Source: Lederbergia galactosidilytica (GTDB lineage: Bacteria; Bacillota; Bacilli; Bacillales; Bacillaceae_C). Taken from it: a stretch of 64,000 nt of DNA. The stretch spans positions 310,001 through 374,000 of the forward strand of contig NZ_JAGGKH010000001.1 of assembly GCF_017873565.1 (NCBI RefSeq), given 5' to 3'. The notes beneath the pieces were generated by a model. The model did no database searches. It was given only the letters and a program-made list of their open reading frames with translations, and had not been told where the DNA came from. Positions 25,367 through 34,746 of the stretch are shown one piece after another. Positions within the stretch are counted from its first letter, which is position 1; the number at the start of each line of letters is the position of its first letter. Position numbers and translations under genes: made by a program.

Positions 25367-25640
25367 CTTCCCTTTGAAGGATACCCTCCTTTCTGGATTA
25401 AATTTATTTTACATTATTACGTAATATCCAACTATTTTTATGTCGTATTTTAAATAAAATCCATCTTAAAGGCTAATAACCCACAACTTACTTCACCCTA
25501 AAAGACCCATGTCAAAGGCTAATAGACCTATAAGCAAAAACTTGGATTCTATCTATTTTTACTTATAAACGGCTTCATATCTATTTCAATATTATATCAC
25601 GGAATTTCGTCATAAATATTAAGTTTAGCTTACAATTATT
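25367..25640. other. degS upstream region
   Basis: AT-rich with no gene. Two direct copies of AAAGGCTAATA start at 25468 and 25514 (46 bp apart) and could be regulator sites for degS (inference). The TnpB element begins beyond about 25640. Confidence 0.4.
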
Positions 25641-25699
25641 TCGAAATAGATAGATGTGTTGCTTCTGTCCTAGTTTTTGCTCCGAACATAGAATCGTAA

Positions 25700-25830
25700 T
25701 TCAAAAGTCAAAATTATGCAAGGTACTCTTCAGCTTACCTTGAACTACCCACCACTTAGCAATCTTACGAGTAGCTTGAAGTGGGGGATTCCTAAGTACA
25801 GAATCCGATCGGATTCTAATTGATTAGGCT
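25700..25830 (-). ncRNA. Probable omega-RNA / right end of TnpB element
   Basis: Downstream of tnpB the minus strand carries the conserved 3' part seen in IS605-family right ends: the stretch from ggaatcccccacttcaagc to cttagtggtgggtagttcaag, with paired segments CCCACTTCAAG/CTTGAAGTGGG-like. It would form the guide scaffold with the end of the tnpB message. A 7-bp inverted repeat CAAGGTA/TACCTTG (about 25719-25742) lies at the edge. The exact end, and so the guide, cannot be fixed by eye; one reading starts the guide at about 25737, running to lower coordinates. Confidence 0.55.
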
Positions 25831-26945
25831 ATCCCCGTAGTCCCTACGGTTTGAAGTCTTATCGCTTCATCTCTTAGATTTTGTCCTGCGTTAATATCTC
25901 TGTCGTGATGTGTGCCACAAGAAGGGCAATCCCACTTACGAAGATTTAGATTCTTAACGTCTTTATTTTGATAGCCACAGCAAGAACATAGTTGAGAACT
26001 TGCAAAGGTTTTAGATACAGCAATTACTTCCTTGCCATACCATTTCGCTTTGTACTCAAGCATGGTTCTAAATTGTGACCAAGATACTTCACTAATGGCT
26101 TTGGCTAACTTGTGGTTCTTCAGCATATTTGATACTTGCAAATCTTCAATTCCTACAACATCGTGGTTTTTAATGATGTAAGTTGAGATTTTTTGTAAGT
26201 AGTCTGTTCTTGCATTGGTGATACGTTCGTGGATTCTTGCAACCTTGACACGTTGTTTATTCCAATTGAAAGAACCTTCCACACGTCTGGAAAGGATTCG
26301 TTGTGCGTTTGCTAATTTTTCTTCAAGTTTGCGTAGCCATTTTGGATTGGAGAATACTTTTCCCGTATTCAAAATAGCGAAGTCTTTTAACCCTAAGTCA
26401 ACACCAACAGGGGAACCTGTTTTTTCTAATGGTTGTACTTCTGTTTCTGCAAGAATAGACACGAAGTATTTCCCACTAGGATTTCGTCTAATTGTAGCAT
26501 TAAGAATACGCCCTTCTACTTCACGACTTTTGGAAAAGCAAACAAGACCAAGTTTAGGTAACTTAATTCTATTGCCTACAATAGCGATATTCCCGTTCGT
26601 GTGCTTGGTTGTGTAAGATTGCACTGCGTTCTTTTTAGACTTGAAGCGTGGTGCCTTATTTTGCTTTTTAAAAAATCGAGAATATGAATCAGCAAGGTTT
26701 TTAAGTGATGATTCAATAGCAATGCTATCAACTTCTTTTAACCACACTAACTCTTTTTTTAGTTGTGTTAATTGAGAAGAACAAGCGTTGTAAGTTAATC
26801 CTTTGCCTGTATCTTTGTAAGTATCATTCCATTGTGCTAGAAAATGATTGAATACAAAACGAGAACAGCCTATTGTTTTTGCAATTAGGATTTGTTGTTC
26901 CTTATTTGGATATATACGAAACTTATATGCCTTGTTGACTAACAT
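25824..26945 (-). mobile_element. tnpB: TnpB RNA-guided nuclease of an IS200/IS605-family element (IS1341-type)
   Basis: 373 residues, full-length TnpB. N-terminal [12 protein letters not shown], helix-turn-helix region, and a RuvC nuclease split over three motifs with all acidic residues present: D183 ([11 protein letters not shown]), E267 (VGIEDLQV), D350 ([11 protein letters not shown]). The zinc finger is C320-SCC...C340-PSC. It cuts DNA guided by an RNA from the element's right end and promotes element retention. No TnpA transposase is in the window, so the copy needs one in trans. A TATAAT box lies near 26985 upstream. It lies between degS and a sugar importer. Confidence 0.95.
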
Positions 26946-27110
26946 TTATTTCACCTCATCTTTACGGAACATTCGTTCTAATTATACCATATGGAAGGAC
27001 TTTAGCTACCGCCAACCGACATTCATCTCCCCCTTATCGTTGGGCTTTGCCCTTCACACGATTGAAGAGGGAGTCTTCTGTCGAAAAATGATAAAATTTT
27101 CGGAAACCTG
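26946..27110 (-). mobile_element. Left end of the TnpB element
   Basis: The upstream region contains the promoter of tnpB and, on the minus strand at about 27030-27085, stem-forming sequence (gactccctcttcaatcgtgt, gaagggcaaagccc, aagggggagatgaatgtcgg) typical of IS200/IS605 left ends. The exact boundary and the target motif preceding it are not resolved; ttttat lies near 27088-27095 on the minus strand. Confidence 0.5.
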
Positions 27111-27156
27111 ATTAAACCTAATTGAAAACACGACTTTTATGATTTATCAACAAAAA

Positions 27157-27185
27157 AGGCAATTGGCCAACAAGACCTTTTGCCT
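27157..27185 (-). terminator. Terminator of second sugar importer operon
   Basis: Minus strand AGGCAA ... TTGCCT hairpin (inner GGTC/GGCC) followed by TTTTTTG, 10 nt past the permease stop at 27195. Confidence 0.82.
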
Positions 27186-27194
27186 CTTTCTTAC

Positions 27195-28028
27195 TCAATC
27201 TTTTACCGCCCCAGCAGCAATCCCAGAAATAAATTGGCGACTAACAAATAAAAACATGATGATTAAAGGAAGTGTCGCCAAAAGGGTGCCAGCCATTATC
27301 ATGCCATAATCGGTATCGTAAATCCCATTTAATTGGGACAAAGTAACTTGTAATGTGTATTTTGCAGGATCATTCAGCACAATGAGTGGCCAGAGATAAT
27401 CATTCCAGACACCAATGAATGAAAAAATCCCGAGAAAAGCTAAAGCGGGTCGTAATATTGGCAAAGCAATATTCCAATACAATCTGAAATAATTACAACC
27501 ATCTAAGCGGCCAGCATCAAGAAGACTATCATTAATGGATTCTTGCGAGAATTGTCTGATCCAAAATATCCCAAAAGCGTTGGCAATCCCTGGTACAATC
27601 AATGCTTTATACGTCCCAACCCAGCCGATCTTCGTAATCAAAATATAAGATGGAATAAACGATAGTTGAGAAGGGATCATCAGTGTGACAAGTAGCAGTC
27701 CGAACAACCAATTTTTTCCTGGAAAATCGAACTTTGCAAACGTAAAACCTGCGAGTGAACAGAAGAAGAGGACACATAAAGCTGAGACGACAGTTACAAA
27801 CAACGTATTTAAGAAGGATTGGAAAAAATCAACATTATCTAAGACATTTTGTATATTGGTCAGTAATTCTGTTCCGAACACGAGCCTAGGGGGAAAACGT
27901 AAAATATCACTTGTTTGATTCGTCGCCATCACAGTTAACCAATAAAATGGAAAGACGGAAATGAACACTCCAACCATCAGTAAAAAATGCAAGCCTAGCG
28001 TTTTTAGGAGATTTTGAGTTTTATTCAC
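27195..28028 (-). CDS. Sugar ABC importer permease (MalG type), second system
   Basis: 277 residues, CUT1 permease with six helices (first FLLMVGVFISVFPFYWLTVMA) and the EAA-type loop SLLDAGRLDGCNYFRLYWNIALPILRPAL (about 177-205), in which the usual Glu-Ala-Ala is LDA. The start is the GTG at 28026-28028, since GAAAGGAGTG lies 5 nt upstream; the GTG at 28052 would put that ribosome site inside the gene. It follows its MalF-type partner with an intergenic distance of 20 nt. Substrate unknown; the neighbouring GH4 gene suggests an alpha-linked oligosaccharide. Confidence 0.92.
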   Translation of the reverse strand: MNKTQNLLKTLGLHFLLMVGVFISVFPFYWLTVMATNQTSDILRFPPRLVFGTELLTNIQNVLDNVDFFQSFLNTLFVTVVSALCVLFFCSLAGFTFAKFDFPGKNWLFGLLLVTLMIPSQLSFIPSYILITKIGWVGTYKALIVPGIANAFGIFWIRQFSQESINDSLLDAGRLDGCNYFRLYWNIALPILRPALAFLGIFSFIGVWNDYLWPLIVLNDPAKYTLQVTLSQLNGIYDTDYGMIMAGTLLATLPLIIMFLFVSRQFISGIAAGAVKD

Positions 28029-28048
28029 AATAGCACTCCTTTCTTCCT

Positions 28049-28975
28049 TCACTTAGCTCCTGTTTTTTGCACGACCTTCCAGTTAATCAGTGAAAATAAA
28101 GCAATCAGGATAAACAAGGCCCAGGATACAACCGAGGCATAACCAAATTGATGATCAACAAATCCTTGTTTATACATATACAAAGTAATGGTGAGTCCTG
28201 CTCCACCAACTCCACCAGAATTTCCAAGTAAGACTTGCGGCTCTGTAAACAATTGCATGGAACCAATCGTAGTCATTAAGACAGTAAATAAAATAATTGG
28301 TCTTAATAAAGGAATAGTAATATAGAAGAATTGTTGAAAAATATTCGCCCCATCGATTTTAGCTGCTTCATACAAATCATTGGGAATCGCTTGTAACCCA
28401 GCTAAATAAATAATTGCATTATATCCTGTCCACCTCCAGACGACCATGGAGGCAATCACAAGCTTGATTAAAAAGCTTGAATCCAACCATTGCACAGGCT
28501 CAAAGCCTATAGTAGTGATTAAATAATTAAGTAAACCGTAGTGATTCCCAAAAATGGATTTAAATATTATTGTAACAGCTACAATGGAAGTGACATTGGT
28601 GACAAAATAGGCAGCACGGTAAAAACCTTTCATTTTGACAAATGTAGCATTTAATAAGAAAGCAATGACTAATGCGCCAAAAAGCATTGGAATGGTTGAA
28701 ATAAACCAAATAATGAACGTATTACTAACCGCTTGCCAAAAAAGCTGATCTGTTAGTAGGTATTTGAATTGTTTTAATCCAACAAATTGCATTTCTCCAA
28801 TGCCATCCCATTTTTGAAAAGATAAATATAATGAAAATAAGATAGGAAAGAGACCAAAAATGAGAAACAGTATATAAAATGGTGAAATGAACAAATAGAG
28901 AACTTTCTTTTCATATATTTCTTTCCAAACACTTTTCTTAGACGTATTTGTTATTCCTTGTTCAAGGCTATCCAT
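28049..28975 (-). CDS. Sugar ABC importer permease (MalF type), second system
   Basis: 308 residues: a 30-residue charged N-terminus, then six helices beginning VLYLFISPFYILFLIFGLFPILFSLYLSF, and EAA loop DLYEAAKIDGANIFQQFFYITIPLLRPII (about 196-224). The ATG at 28975 has AAGGGAGG upstream; the frame to 29068 is longer but has no ribosome site. It lies 446 bp after the binding-protein gene, and the gap holds an intergenic repeat. Confidence 0.92.
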   Translation of the reverse strand: MDSLEQGITNTSKKSVWKEIYEKKVLYLFISPFYILFLIFGLFPILFSLYLSFQKWDGIGEMQFVGLKQFKYLLTDQLFWQAVSNTFIIWFISTIPMLFGALVIAFLLNATFVKMKGFYRAAYFVTNVTSIVAVTIIFKSIFGNHYGLLNYLITTIGFEPVQWLDSSFLIKLVIASMVVWRWTGYNAIIYLAGLQAIPNDLYEAAKIDGANIFQQFFYITIPLLRPIILFTVLMTTIGSMQLFTEPQVLLGNSGGVGGAGLTITLYMYKQGFVDHQFGYASVVSWALFILIALFSLINWKVVQKTGAK

Positions 28976-29421
28976 TTCAACGCCTCCCTTATTCGTTGGC
29001 ATTAGCACGATCAGGATAAAAAGAGAGTAATGGGACAAGAGTATAATGTGACGTTTCAAACCTTTCACCTTAGTGAAAAAATCCGTAGATTCCTGCGAGA
29101 AGTCGCTAAAGACGGTTACGTCCTGTGACCAATACCGACCACCGGAACATCTTGTTCATCGGATAAGCATCGATGAGTTCCCAAGTGCACATAAGGATCG
29201 AAGGTAAATACATGCCATCCAGGCGACAAGTTCTAAGCACAATGTCTTTGTTGGCTCATCTGCACTTCCTAACGCCTTTGTGACTGCCCTGCATCCTTGT
29301 TGCCCAGAGGAAACTCACCGCCGTCCACGGAAAGCGAAGTATATTTCCGGATTATTGTATCTTAATCATTCGCATTTTTCTTTAGTAAAAATCCTTCTGT
29401 CCCAATCTCTCCTTTATCAAG
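28976..29421. repeat. 446-bp intercistronic gap with composite degenerate repeat
   Basis: Between the binding-protein and permease genes of one operon. About 29085-29345 is repeat-like: left edge cctgcgagaagtcgc, right edge ccacggaaagcgaag (words of family 1), and inside, at 29271-29300, acgcctttgtgactgccctgcatcc, which recurs near 354-375. It looks like one decayed element inserted in another. No gene seen. Confidence 0.5.
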
Positions 29422-30687
29422 TTAGCGAGAAAGTTCTTTTTCCACTTGTTCGAGAACCTCTTGCCAGGCTTTATCAGGGTCTTTCCCTTGTTTGGCAATA
29501 TCGGTTAAAGCGTCACTAAAAATTGTATTAACGCGAGAGTAATCAACCCCAAAGTACATTGGTTGAACATTTTTTGCTGATTCCGAAAATATTTGTGTTG
29601 TGTCTTGCCCACCGAAAAACTCCTCTGTTGAGCTCATTTTCTCGTCTTCAAACACACTTGGAGTGGATGGAAATAAATCCATTGTTACATAGGATTCTAA
29701 TTGATTTTCGGGATTCATCATCCATTCAATTACCTTATAGGCTTCATCTGGATGTTTCGAGCTTTTTAAAATGCCAATAAAGGAACCTCCTTGATTTCCA
29801 TCTCCACCAGGAGCCCTAGCAATTCTCCATTTTCCTGCAGTATCTGGTGCCGCATCTTTTAAAATATTTTTCACCCAAACGGCACCAATGAAGGAAGCTA
29901 CTTGCCCATTATTCATGCTAGCATTCCATTCTGGGCCGTCGACTTCTGTATTGGCACTCAAGCCTTTCTCGTTAATTTCTACCGCACGATCCCAAGCTTC
30001 CTTAATGGTGCCCCCATCTCCAATAAACTGATCATTTTCATCAAAATAGCTCGTATCACTTTGACTTATAGATTGCGTGAACACACGATTAATCGTATCG
30101 AACATTTTTACCCCTGTGGCCGCTTCTACCTTCTCCCCAGCCGCAATATAATCATCCCATGTAGCAATTTCTGCAGAAACCTCTTCAGGATCTGTTGGCA
30201 AACCTGCTTTCGCAAAGATGTCTTCACGGTAATATAAGGCAGTTGGGGCTGTATCCATTGGTAAGGCAATTAAATTTTTACCATCAGGGGTCTGCGCATA
30301 ATTCCATTTCCATTCTAAATAATCACCTTTAATCTCATCTGCCCCATAGTCTAATAAATTAACAAACTTATCATGATTCGGGAGAAACTCTGTTACCCAG
30401 TCATTTAAGGCGACAATATCAGGAGCACCTGTACTACTCGTTAAAGAGGTTTGTAATTTTGTCTTATATTCTCCACCATCAATTTTTTGTGCATTAATTT
30501 TAATATCAGGGAATTCCTCACTCACTCTTTTTATAAGATTATCATCAATCGAACGATTCCAATACCACAGGTTCAACGTTACTTTCCCATCCTTGTCTCC
30601 ATCATCATTACCACCGCTACTACAGCCGACAAGTGTGAAAACAAATAATCCTAATAACAAGATCACTAAAAATGGTCCCCTTTTCAT
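29422..30687 (-). CDS. Sugar-binding lipoprotein, second importer
   Basis: 421 residues. Lipoprotein signal MKRGPFLVILLLGLFVFTLVGC (Cys22) followed by a Gly/Asp linker and a CUT1 solute-binding fold (LNLWYWNRSIDDNLIKR; APDIVALNDW; ALPMDTAPTALYYREDIFAKAGLP; ASFIGAVWVKNIL). The ATG at 30687 has GAGGTGA at good distance; the frame to 30738 is rejected. It is the first gene of the importer operon. Ligand unknown; the GH4 enzyme and AraC regulator upstream are the best hint. Confidence 0.92.
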   Translation of the reverse strand: MKRGPFLVILLLGLFVFTLVGCSSGGNDDGDKDGKVTLNLWYWNRSIDDNLIKRVSEEFPDIKINAQKIDGGEYKTKLQTSLTSSTGAPDIVALNDWVTEFLPNHDKFVNLLDYGADEIKGDYLEWKWNYAQTPDGKNLIALPMDTAPTALYYREDIFAKAGLPTDPEEVSAEIATWDDYIAAGEKVEAATGVKMFDTINRVFTQSISQSDTSYFDENDQFIGDGGTIKEAWDRAVEINEKGLSANTEVDGPEWNASMNNGQVASFIGAVWVKNILKDAAPDTAGKWRIARAPGGDGNQGGSFIGILKSSKHPDEAYKVIEWMMNPENQLESYVTMDLFPSTPSVFEDEKMSSTEEFFGGQDTTQIFSESAKNVQPMYFGVDYSRVNTIFSDALTDIAKQGKDPDKAWQEVLEQVEKELSR

Positions 30688-31393
30688 CCCATTCACCTCT
30701 ACTATTATTTGAATTCCTATCCACGAGCTGAAACACATTCATAAAAAATCACATATCAGAATGGCCGGCCTCTTGTGAGAGGGATCTCGTTCGTTTCTTC
30801 CTCCTTCCCTAAAAGGAAAATCTATTTCAGAATATTGTATGGGCTTTCATTTAATATATGTCATGCATCTATTGTTATAAAAACATTTCAATTTCCGCTT
30901 TTTTGTCGATAACATGTACTTGATTCGAATTTCCCTTAAAAGAATATAAGTCTATGGATAATAGTTTTAAGTCTATTGGACAGATTTGTCGATACTCTTA
31001 ATCATTTCTCATTATGTGGAGAAGTCTGATGGGAACTCTCGTTTACTCACTTGGTAGATGTTTGAAGAGCAAAAAGAAAACCAGCTGATCATTAAATGAC
31101 CGGGCTGGTGTTTTTATCATTTTATTTTAGGGGAAGTGGAAATGAATGTGACTTAAATGGGAAAGTATCCCTTTTTTTCACAAATCTCGATTGCTTTGCA
31201 GAGACCGCTGAATAACTATTCCTTGATACAAAGCAGCCTCCATATAGGGAAGCCTCCTACGGAATTGATAATGCCTTCCTGAAGCGAGCCTGATGAGATT
31301 TAACCCCCACCCGCGTAAAGCAAAGGATATATGGACTGCGGTAGAGCCATAAGTTATTTTTAACAGCGCCCTTTTGCTTCCTGCAAAATAACC
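30688..31393. other. 706-bp noncoding stretch upstream of second importer
   Basis: Holds the importer promoter region (AT-rich, about 30830-30960), a hairpin terminator (31080-31109) and, at about 31195-31360, a degenerate GC-richer repeat (cctgaagcgagcctgatgag; cacccgcgtaaagcaaagga). No open frame with ribosome site was found. Confidence 0.5.
31080..31109 (-). terminator. Terminator, probably bidirectional
   Basis: ACCAGC/GCTGGT stem. T-rich tracts follow on both strands (TTTTTATC on plus, TTTTCTTTTT on minus). It is the likely end of the GH4 transcript, about 285 nt downstream of its stop. Confidence 0.65.
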
Positions 31394-32902
31394 TTATTTC
31401 GCTGCAGCCGGACGTTCTTTTGCTTTATCCGCTTCCCCGGCATTTTTATTCGCGGCCTCCCGATCTTCGGCCATTTCTGCTACAGATTTCACCTTGATCC
31501 GTGCGGCACCTTTGTAATCAGGATTAGTTGGCAACAACTTTTCCGTAGCAAGGCGTTTTTTCGCTGCAGTCATTGCTTCCTCATATTGGGGTAACCATTG
31601 TTCTTGGGCTACAAGTAGTTCATCAACCATTTGCCAGATTTCCTGCGGGTTACAAACCGCTCCTGTTAGGGGATCCATCATCATCGCTTGACGAAGCAAG
31701 ATATCATTTCCATGAACAGCTGCTTCAACGGCCAATCTTTGCACAGAAATACTTACATTACAAACAGCTGCACAACCTAATGGCAGATCACCTACTTGCG
31801 GCATATTAATACCATTTCGATCAACATATCCTGGTGCCTCTATGATCGCATCTGCTGGTAAATTAGCAATCACTCCATTATTTACCATATTAAAATGTCC
31901 TCTATATACCCGTCCTGTCTCTAGTCCCTCAATAATATAGGAACCATGTTCTTCACTACGGTTATCTGCAATAAACTCCATTGGTTTTTCTTTTAACCAG
32001 TTTGGAAAATCTGTTTCAAACCAATTTCTGCCCTCTGTACAGACCCGTAAGTAGCCACCGGTTTCCCCATTAATCCATGATCCTAAGTCAATCCAATCTT
32101 TGATTTCATTTGGGCGCTTACGATACCACGGAACATACTCACTTAAATGTCCATTGGATTCCGTGCTATAGTAGCCAAACCTGCGCAACATATCGATTCG
32201 AACTTTCTCTGTTTTACTAAATTCAGGATGTTGTTCAAAAGCTTCCAATAATTTCCCTGTTAAATCCTCACCCTTATGCTTGATACTGATATACCAAGTT
32301 TGATGATTAATCCCAGCACAAATAATGTCTACTTCTTTTTTCGGTAACCCAAAGGCTTCCGCAATCTGCCAATGACCACCTTGGACACCGTGGCAGAGAC
32401 CGATTGTATTGACACCACCATAATGATTACAAGCCCAGGTCATCATAGCCATTGGATTGGCGTAATTAAGTAGTAAACAATCAGGGGCAGCGGTTTCACG
32501 AATATCCTTACAAATAGCGAGCATCTCAGCAATCCCGCGTTGCCCATACATAATCCCACCTGCACATAGCGTATCCCCGACACATTGATCAATTCCATAT
32601 TTTAACGGAATATCAATATCGGTTTGAAAAGCTTCAAGTCCACCAATTCTCACGACGGAGAAAATGTATTTCGCATCTTTAAATGCCTCTCGCCGATCTG
32701 TCGTAGACTTGATTTTGATTTGCAAGCCATTCTCATCAATATCCCGCTGGCAGAGCTGTGTCACCATCTCAAGATTACGTTCATTAATATCCGTAAAAGC
32801 AATTTCAATATCATGAAATTCTGGCACTGTTAATAAATCGCGCATTAGCCCCCTTGTAAATCCAATACTACCTGCTCCAATAAAAGCTACTTTAAATGAC
32901 AT
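31394..32902 (-). CDS. GH4 family NAD/metal-dependent alpha-glycosidase
   Basis: 502 residues. N-terminal Rossmann motif VAFIGAGSIGFTRGL (5-19) for NAD, metal-binding Cys-His in LCHGVQGG (about 172-179) and NHQTW (about 202). GH4 enzymes oxidise C3 of the sugar before breaking the bond and need NAD and Mn. The overall similarity is to MelA-type alpha-galactosidase, but the Cys motif reads CHGV, whereas alpha-galactosidases are described with CHSV, so specificity (galactoside, glucuronide, galacturonide) is open. The C-terminus is unusually Ala/Lys-rich. GGGAGTGG precedes the ATG. An AraC regulator is directly upstream. Confidence 0.88.
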   Translation of the reverse strand: MSFKVAFIGAGSIGFTRGLMRDLLTVPEFHDIEIAFTDINERNLEMVTQLCQRDIDENGLQIKIKSTTDRREAFKDAKYIFSVVRIGGLEAFQTDIDIPLKYGIDQCVGDTLCAGGIMYGQRGIAEMLAICKDIRETAAPDCLLLNYANPMAMMTWACNHYGGVNTIGLCHGVQGGHWQIAEAFGLPKKEVDIICAGINHQTWYISIKHKGEDLTGKLLEAFEQHPEFSKTEKVRIDMLRRFGYYSTESNGHLSEYVPWYRKRPNEIKDWIDLGSWINGETGGYLRVCTEGRNWFETDFPNWLKEKPMEFIADNRSEEHGSYIIEGLETGRVYRGHFNMVNNGVIANLPADAIIEAPGYVDRNGINMPQVGDLPLGCAAVCNVSISVQRLAVEAAVHGNDILLRQAMMMDPLTGAVCNPQEIWQMVDELLVAQEQWLPQYEEAMTAAKKRLATEKLLPTNPDYKGAARIKVKSVAEMAEDREAANKNAGEADKAKERPAAAK

Positions 32903-33003
32903 TGGACCACTCCCTTAAATTAAGTATTACCGAAAGTTTACCAATCTTTAAGTTTAGGTGCTTGTATCTTCATCACTTTCTTTAAGTATACTTGTTTAAA
33001 ATT

Positions 33004-33876
33004 CTAACCTTTATTCCATTTTTCTATCGTACGGATAGAAGAACGCCTATAGGCCACTGGAGTGTTGCCAGTATATTTTTTAAACACTTGACTAAAATAT
33101 TGACTACTATTAATCCCAACATATTGGGAAATTTCAATGATCGGAATTTCTGTGTCACCCAATAACATTTTCGCTTTTTCCATTCGAAAAGAATTTACGT
33201 AATCCATCAGCGAAGTCTGCATTATCCTTCTAAAAATACGATGTAGGTAACCAGGATGAAGATTAACCTCCTCCGCAATATCCTTTACCTGAATGTCTTG
33301 ATCATAGTGTTGGTGAATAAATGCTAATACCTGATTGATGTATAGATTTGTTTGCTGATCCTCTTCCTTGCTTTCTAGCGCCATTCTCGCTAATTGAATT
33401 AATAATTGAGATAACAGAAGATGAACCATCAAATCTTGTTTTTTGTCACTTTCAAGTACGATATTTTTAAGAGTATGATAAATTTGATCAGAATCTTTTA
33501 AAACGAGATATGCTTTATTCAAAGTTAAAAATTTAGCAAATACCTCGTTTTTCTTTATTAGATCCCGAACACTTGGAAGCCGATCCGCTTTCTTCATAAA
33601 TGTAAACTCAATATTTAACATTCTACATCGAGCATTTGCTCCAACAATTAAACGATGTGGTACATGCGCATCAAGTAAAATAAAGTCACCCTTTTTTAAG
33701 AGATGCCCCTCTTTTTTTAGTTCGACTATGCATTTTCCATCGATTACATACATAATTTCTACTTCTTTATGAGAGTGAAAATCCATTTCATACTCAGACC
33801 ATTGTTTAAAATAATAAGCATTTATTTTGGGTACGAAATCCCTTTCACTCAATTGAGAATTAAATAGACTTGTCAT
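33004..33876 (-). CDS. AraC family regulator with cupin sensor domain
   Basis: 290 residues. A cupin-type sugar-sensing domain (about 15-100: YEMDFHSHKEVEIMYVIDGKC and GDFILLDAHVPHRL) is joined to an AraC helix-turn-helix pair (about 185-285: VKDIAEEVNLHPGYLHRIFRRIMQ ... GINSSQYFSQVFKKYTGNTPVAYRR). It lies 101 bp upstream of the GH4 gene on the same strand and probably activates GH4 and the importer when the sugar is present. AGGGGGC lies 10 nt before the ATG. Confidence 0.92.
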   Translation of the reverse strand: MTSLFNSQLSERDFVPKINAYYFKQWSEYEMDFHSHKEVEIMYVIDGKCIVELKKEGHLLKKGDFILLDAHVPHRLIVGANARCRMLNIEFTFMKKADRLPSVRDLIKKNEVFAKFLTLNKAYLVLKDSDQIYHTLKNIVLESDKKQDLMVHLLLSQLLIQLARMALESKEEDQQTNLYINQVLAFIHQHYDQDIQVKDIAEEVNLHPGYLHRIFRRIMQTSLMDYVNSFRMEKAKMLLGDTEIPIIEISQYVGINSSQYFSQVFKKYTGNTPVAYRRSSIRTIEKWNKG

Positions 33877-34066
33877 CTACAGCATAGCCCCCTTGTCTTA
33901 GGCTTTCATTCATATCTATGGTATAGTTAATCTATATGGACAATTTCAAAACCATTCTATTAAATGGGATTATTCCTAGTAGGTGAACAGAGGATTTGTG
34001 CAAGAAATTTCACGATTGTCCACTATACCTTACTATAATTACTTTATCATAAATATGGAGGCCAGA

Positions 34067-34714
34067 ATGAAAACTATTCCATCCTATTTTACAGTCAAGC
34101 AGCGTGGCGAACATGAAATCGTCATTCAAAAATCAAGATTTATTGCCCATTTTGCTAGAGTGGAAACGGAGGAAGAAGCTCAAGATTTTATTCAAGAAAT
34201 TAAGAAACAACATTGGAGTGCAACCCATAATTGTTCCGCCTATCTGATTGGGGAGCAAGACCAAATTCAAAAGGCAAATGATGATGGAGAACCAAGTGGG
34301 ACTGCTGGCGTTCCGATGTTAGAAGTATTAAAAAAGCGCGAATTAAAAGATACAGTTGTTGTCGTAACAAGATATTTTGGTGGAATCAAACTTGGGGCTG
34401 GTGGTCTCATCCGTGCCTATGGAGGGGCAACTTCTGAAGGATTAAACGCGGTTGGAGTTGTGGAAAGAAAACGAACTACGATTATGCATGTAAAAGTTGA
34501 TTATACTTGGCTCGGCAAGCTTGAAAATGAATTACGGGGTTCCATCTATCCCCTAAAAGAAATTCACTACGCTGACACCGTCACCTTTGATGTCTATGTA
34601 AAAGATGCTGATGTACCTGCTTTTACCGACTGGATCACCGACATGACCAATGCCCAGGCAGACATTTTAGAAGGAGAAAAGCTATATTTAGAAACCGACA
34701 TGCCACCACGTTAA
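34067..34714 (+). CDS. yvyE: YvyE/YigZ (IMPACT) family protein
   Basis: 215 residues of the IMPACT/YigZ family: KSRFIAHFARVETEEEAQDFI, HNCSAYLIG, then the signature NDDGEPSGTAGVPMLEVL, VVVTRYFGGIKLGAGGLIRAYGG (about 70-130), and a ferredoxin-like C-terminal half. The role in bacteria is uncertain, possibly linked to translation or stress. The ATG at 34067 has GGAGG 5 nt upstream; the frame from 33983 is unsupported. In B. subtilis yvyE is immediately divergent from degS; here 8.7 kb of mobile and sugar genes separate them. Confidence 0.95.
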   Translation: MKTIPSYFTVKQRGEHEIVIQKSRFIAHFARVETEEEAQDFIQEIKKQHWSATHNCSAYLIGEQDQIQKANDDGEPSGTAGVPMLEVLKKRELKDTVVVVTRYFGGIKLGAGGLIRAYGGATSEGLNAVGVVERKRTTIMHVKVDYTWLGKLENELRGSIYPLKEIHYADTVTFDVYVKDADVPAFTDWITDMTNAQADILEGEKLYLETDMPPR

Positions 34715-34715
34715 G

Positions 34716-34746
34716 AAAGAACCTCATTTGAGAAATGGGGTTCTTT
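34716..34746 (+). terminator. Terminator after yvyE
   Basis: 14-bp stem AAAGAACCTCATTT/AAATGGGGTTCTTT (one mismatch) with a 3-nt loop, one base past the stop codon, followed by GCTTTTGG. Its 3' arm, ATGGGGTTCTTT, is also the first unit of the repeat array 34735-35074. Confidence 0.85.
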
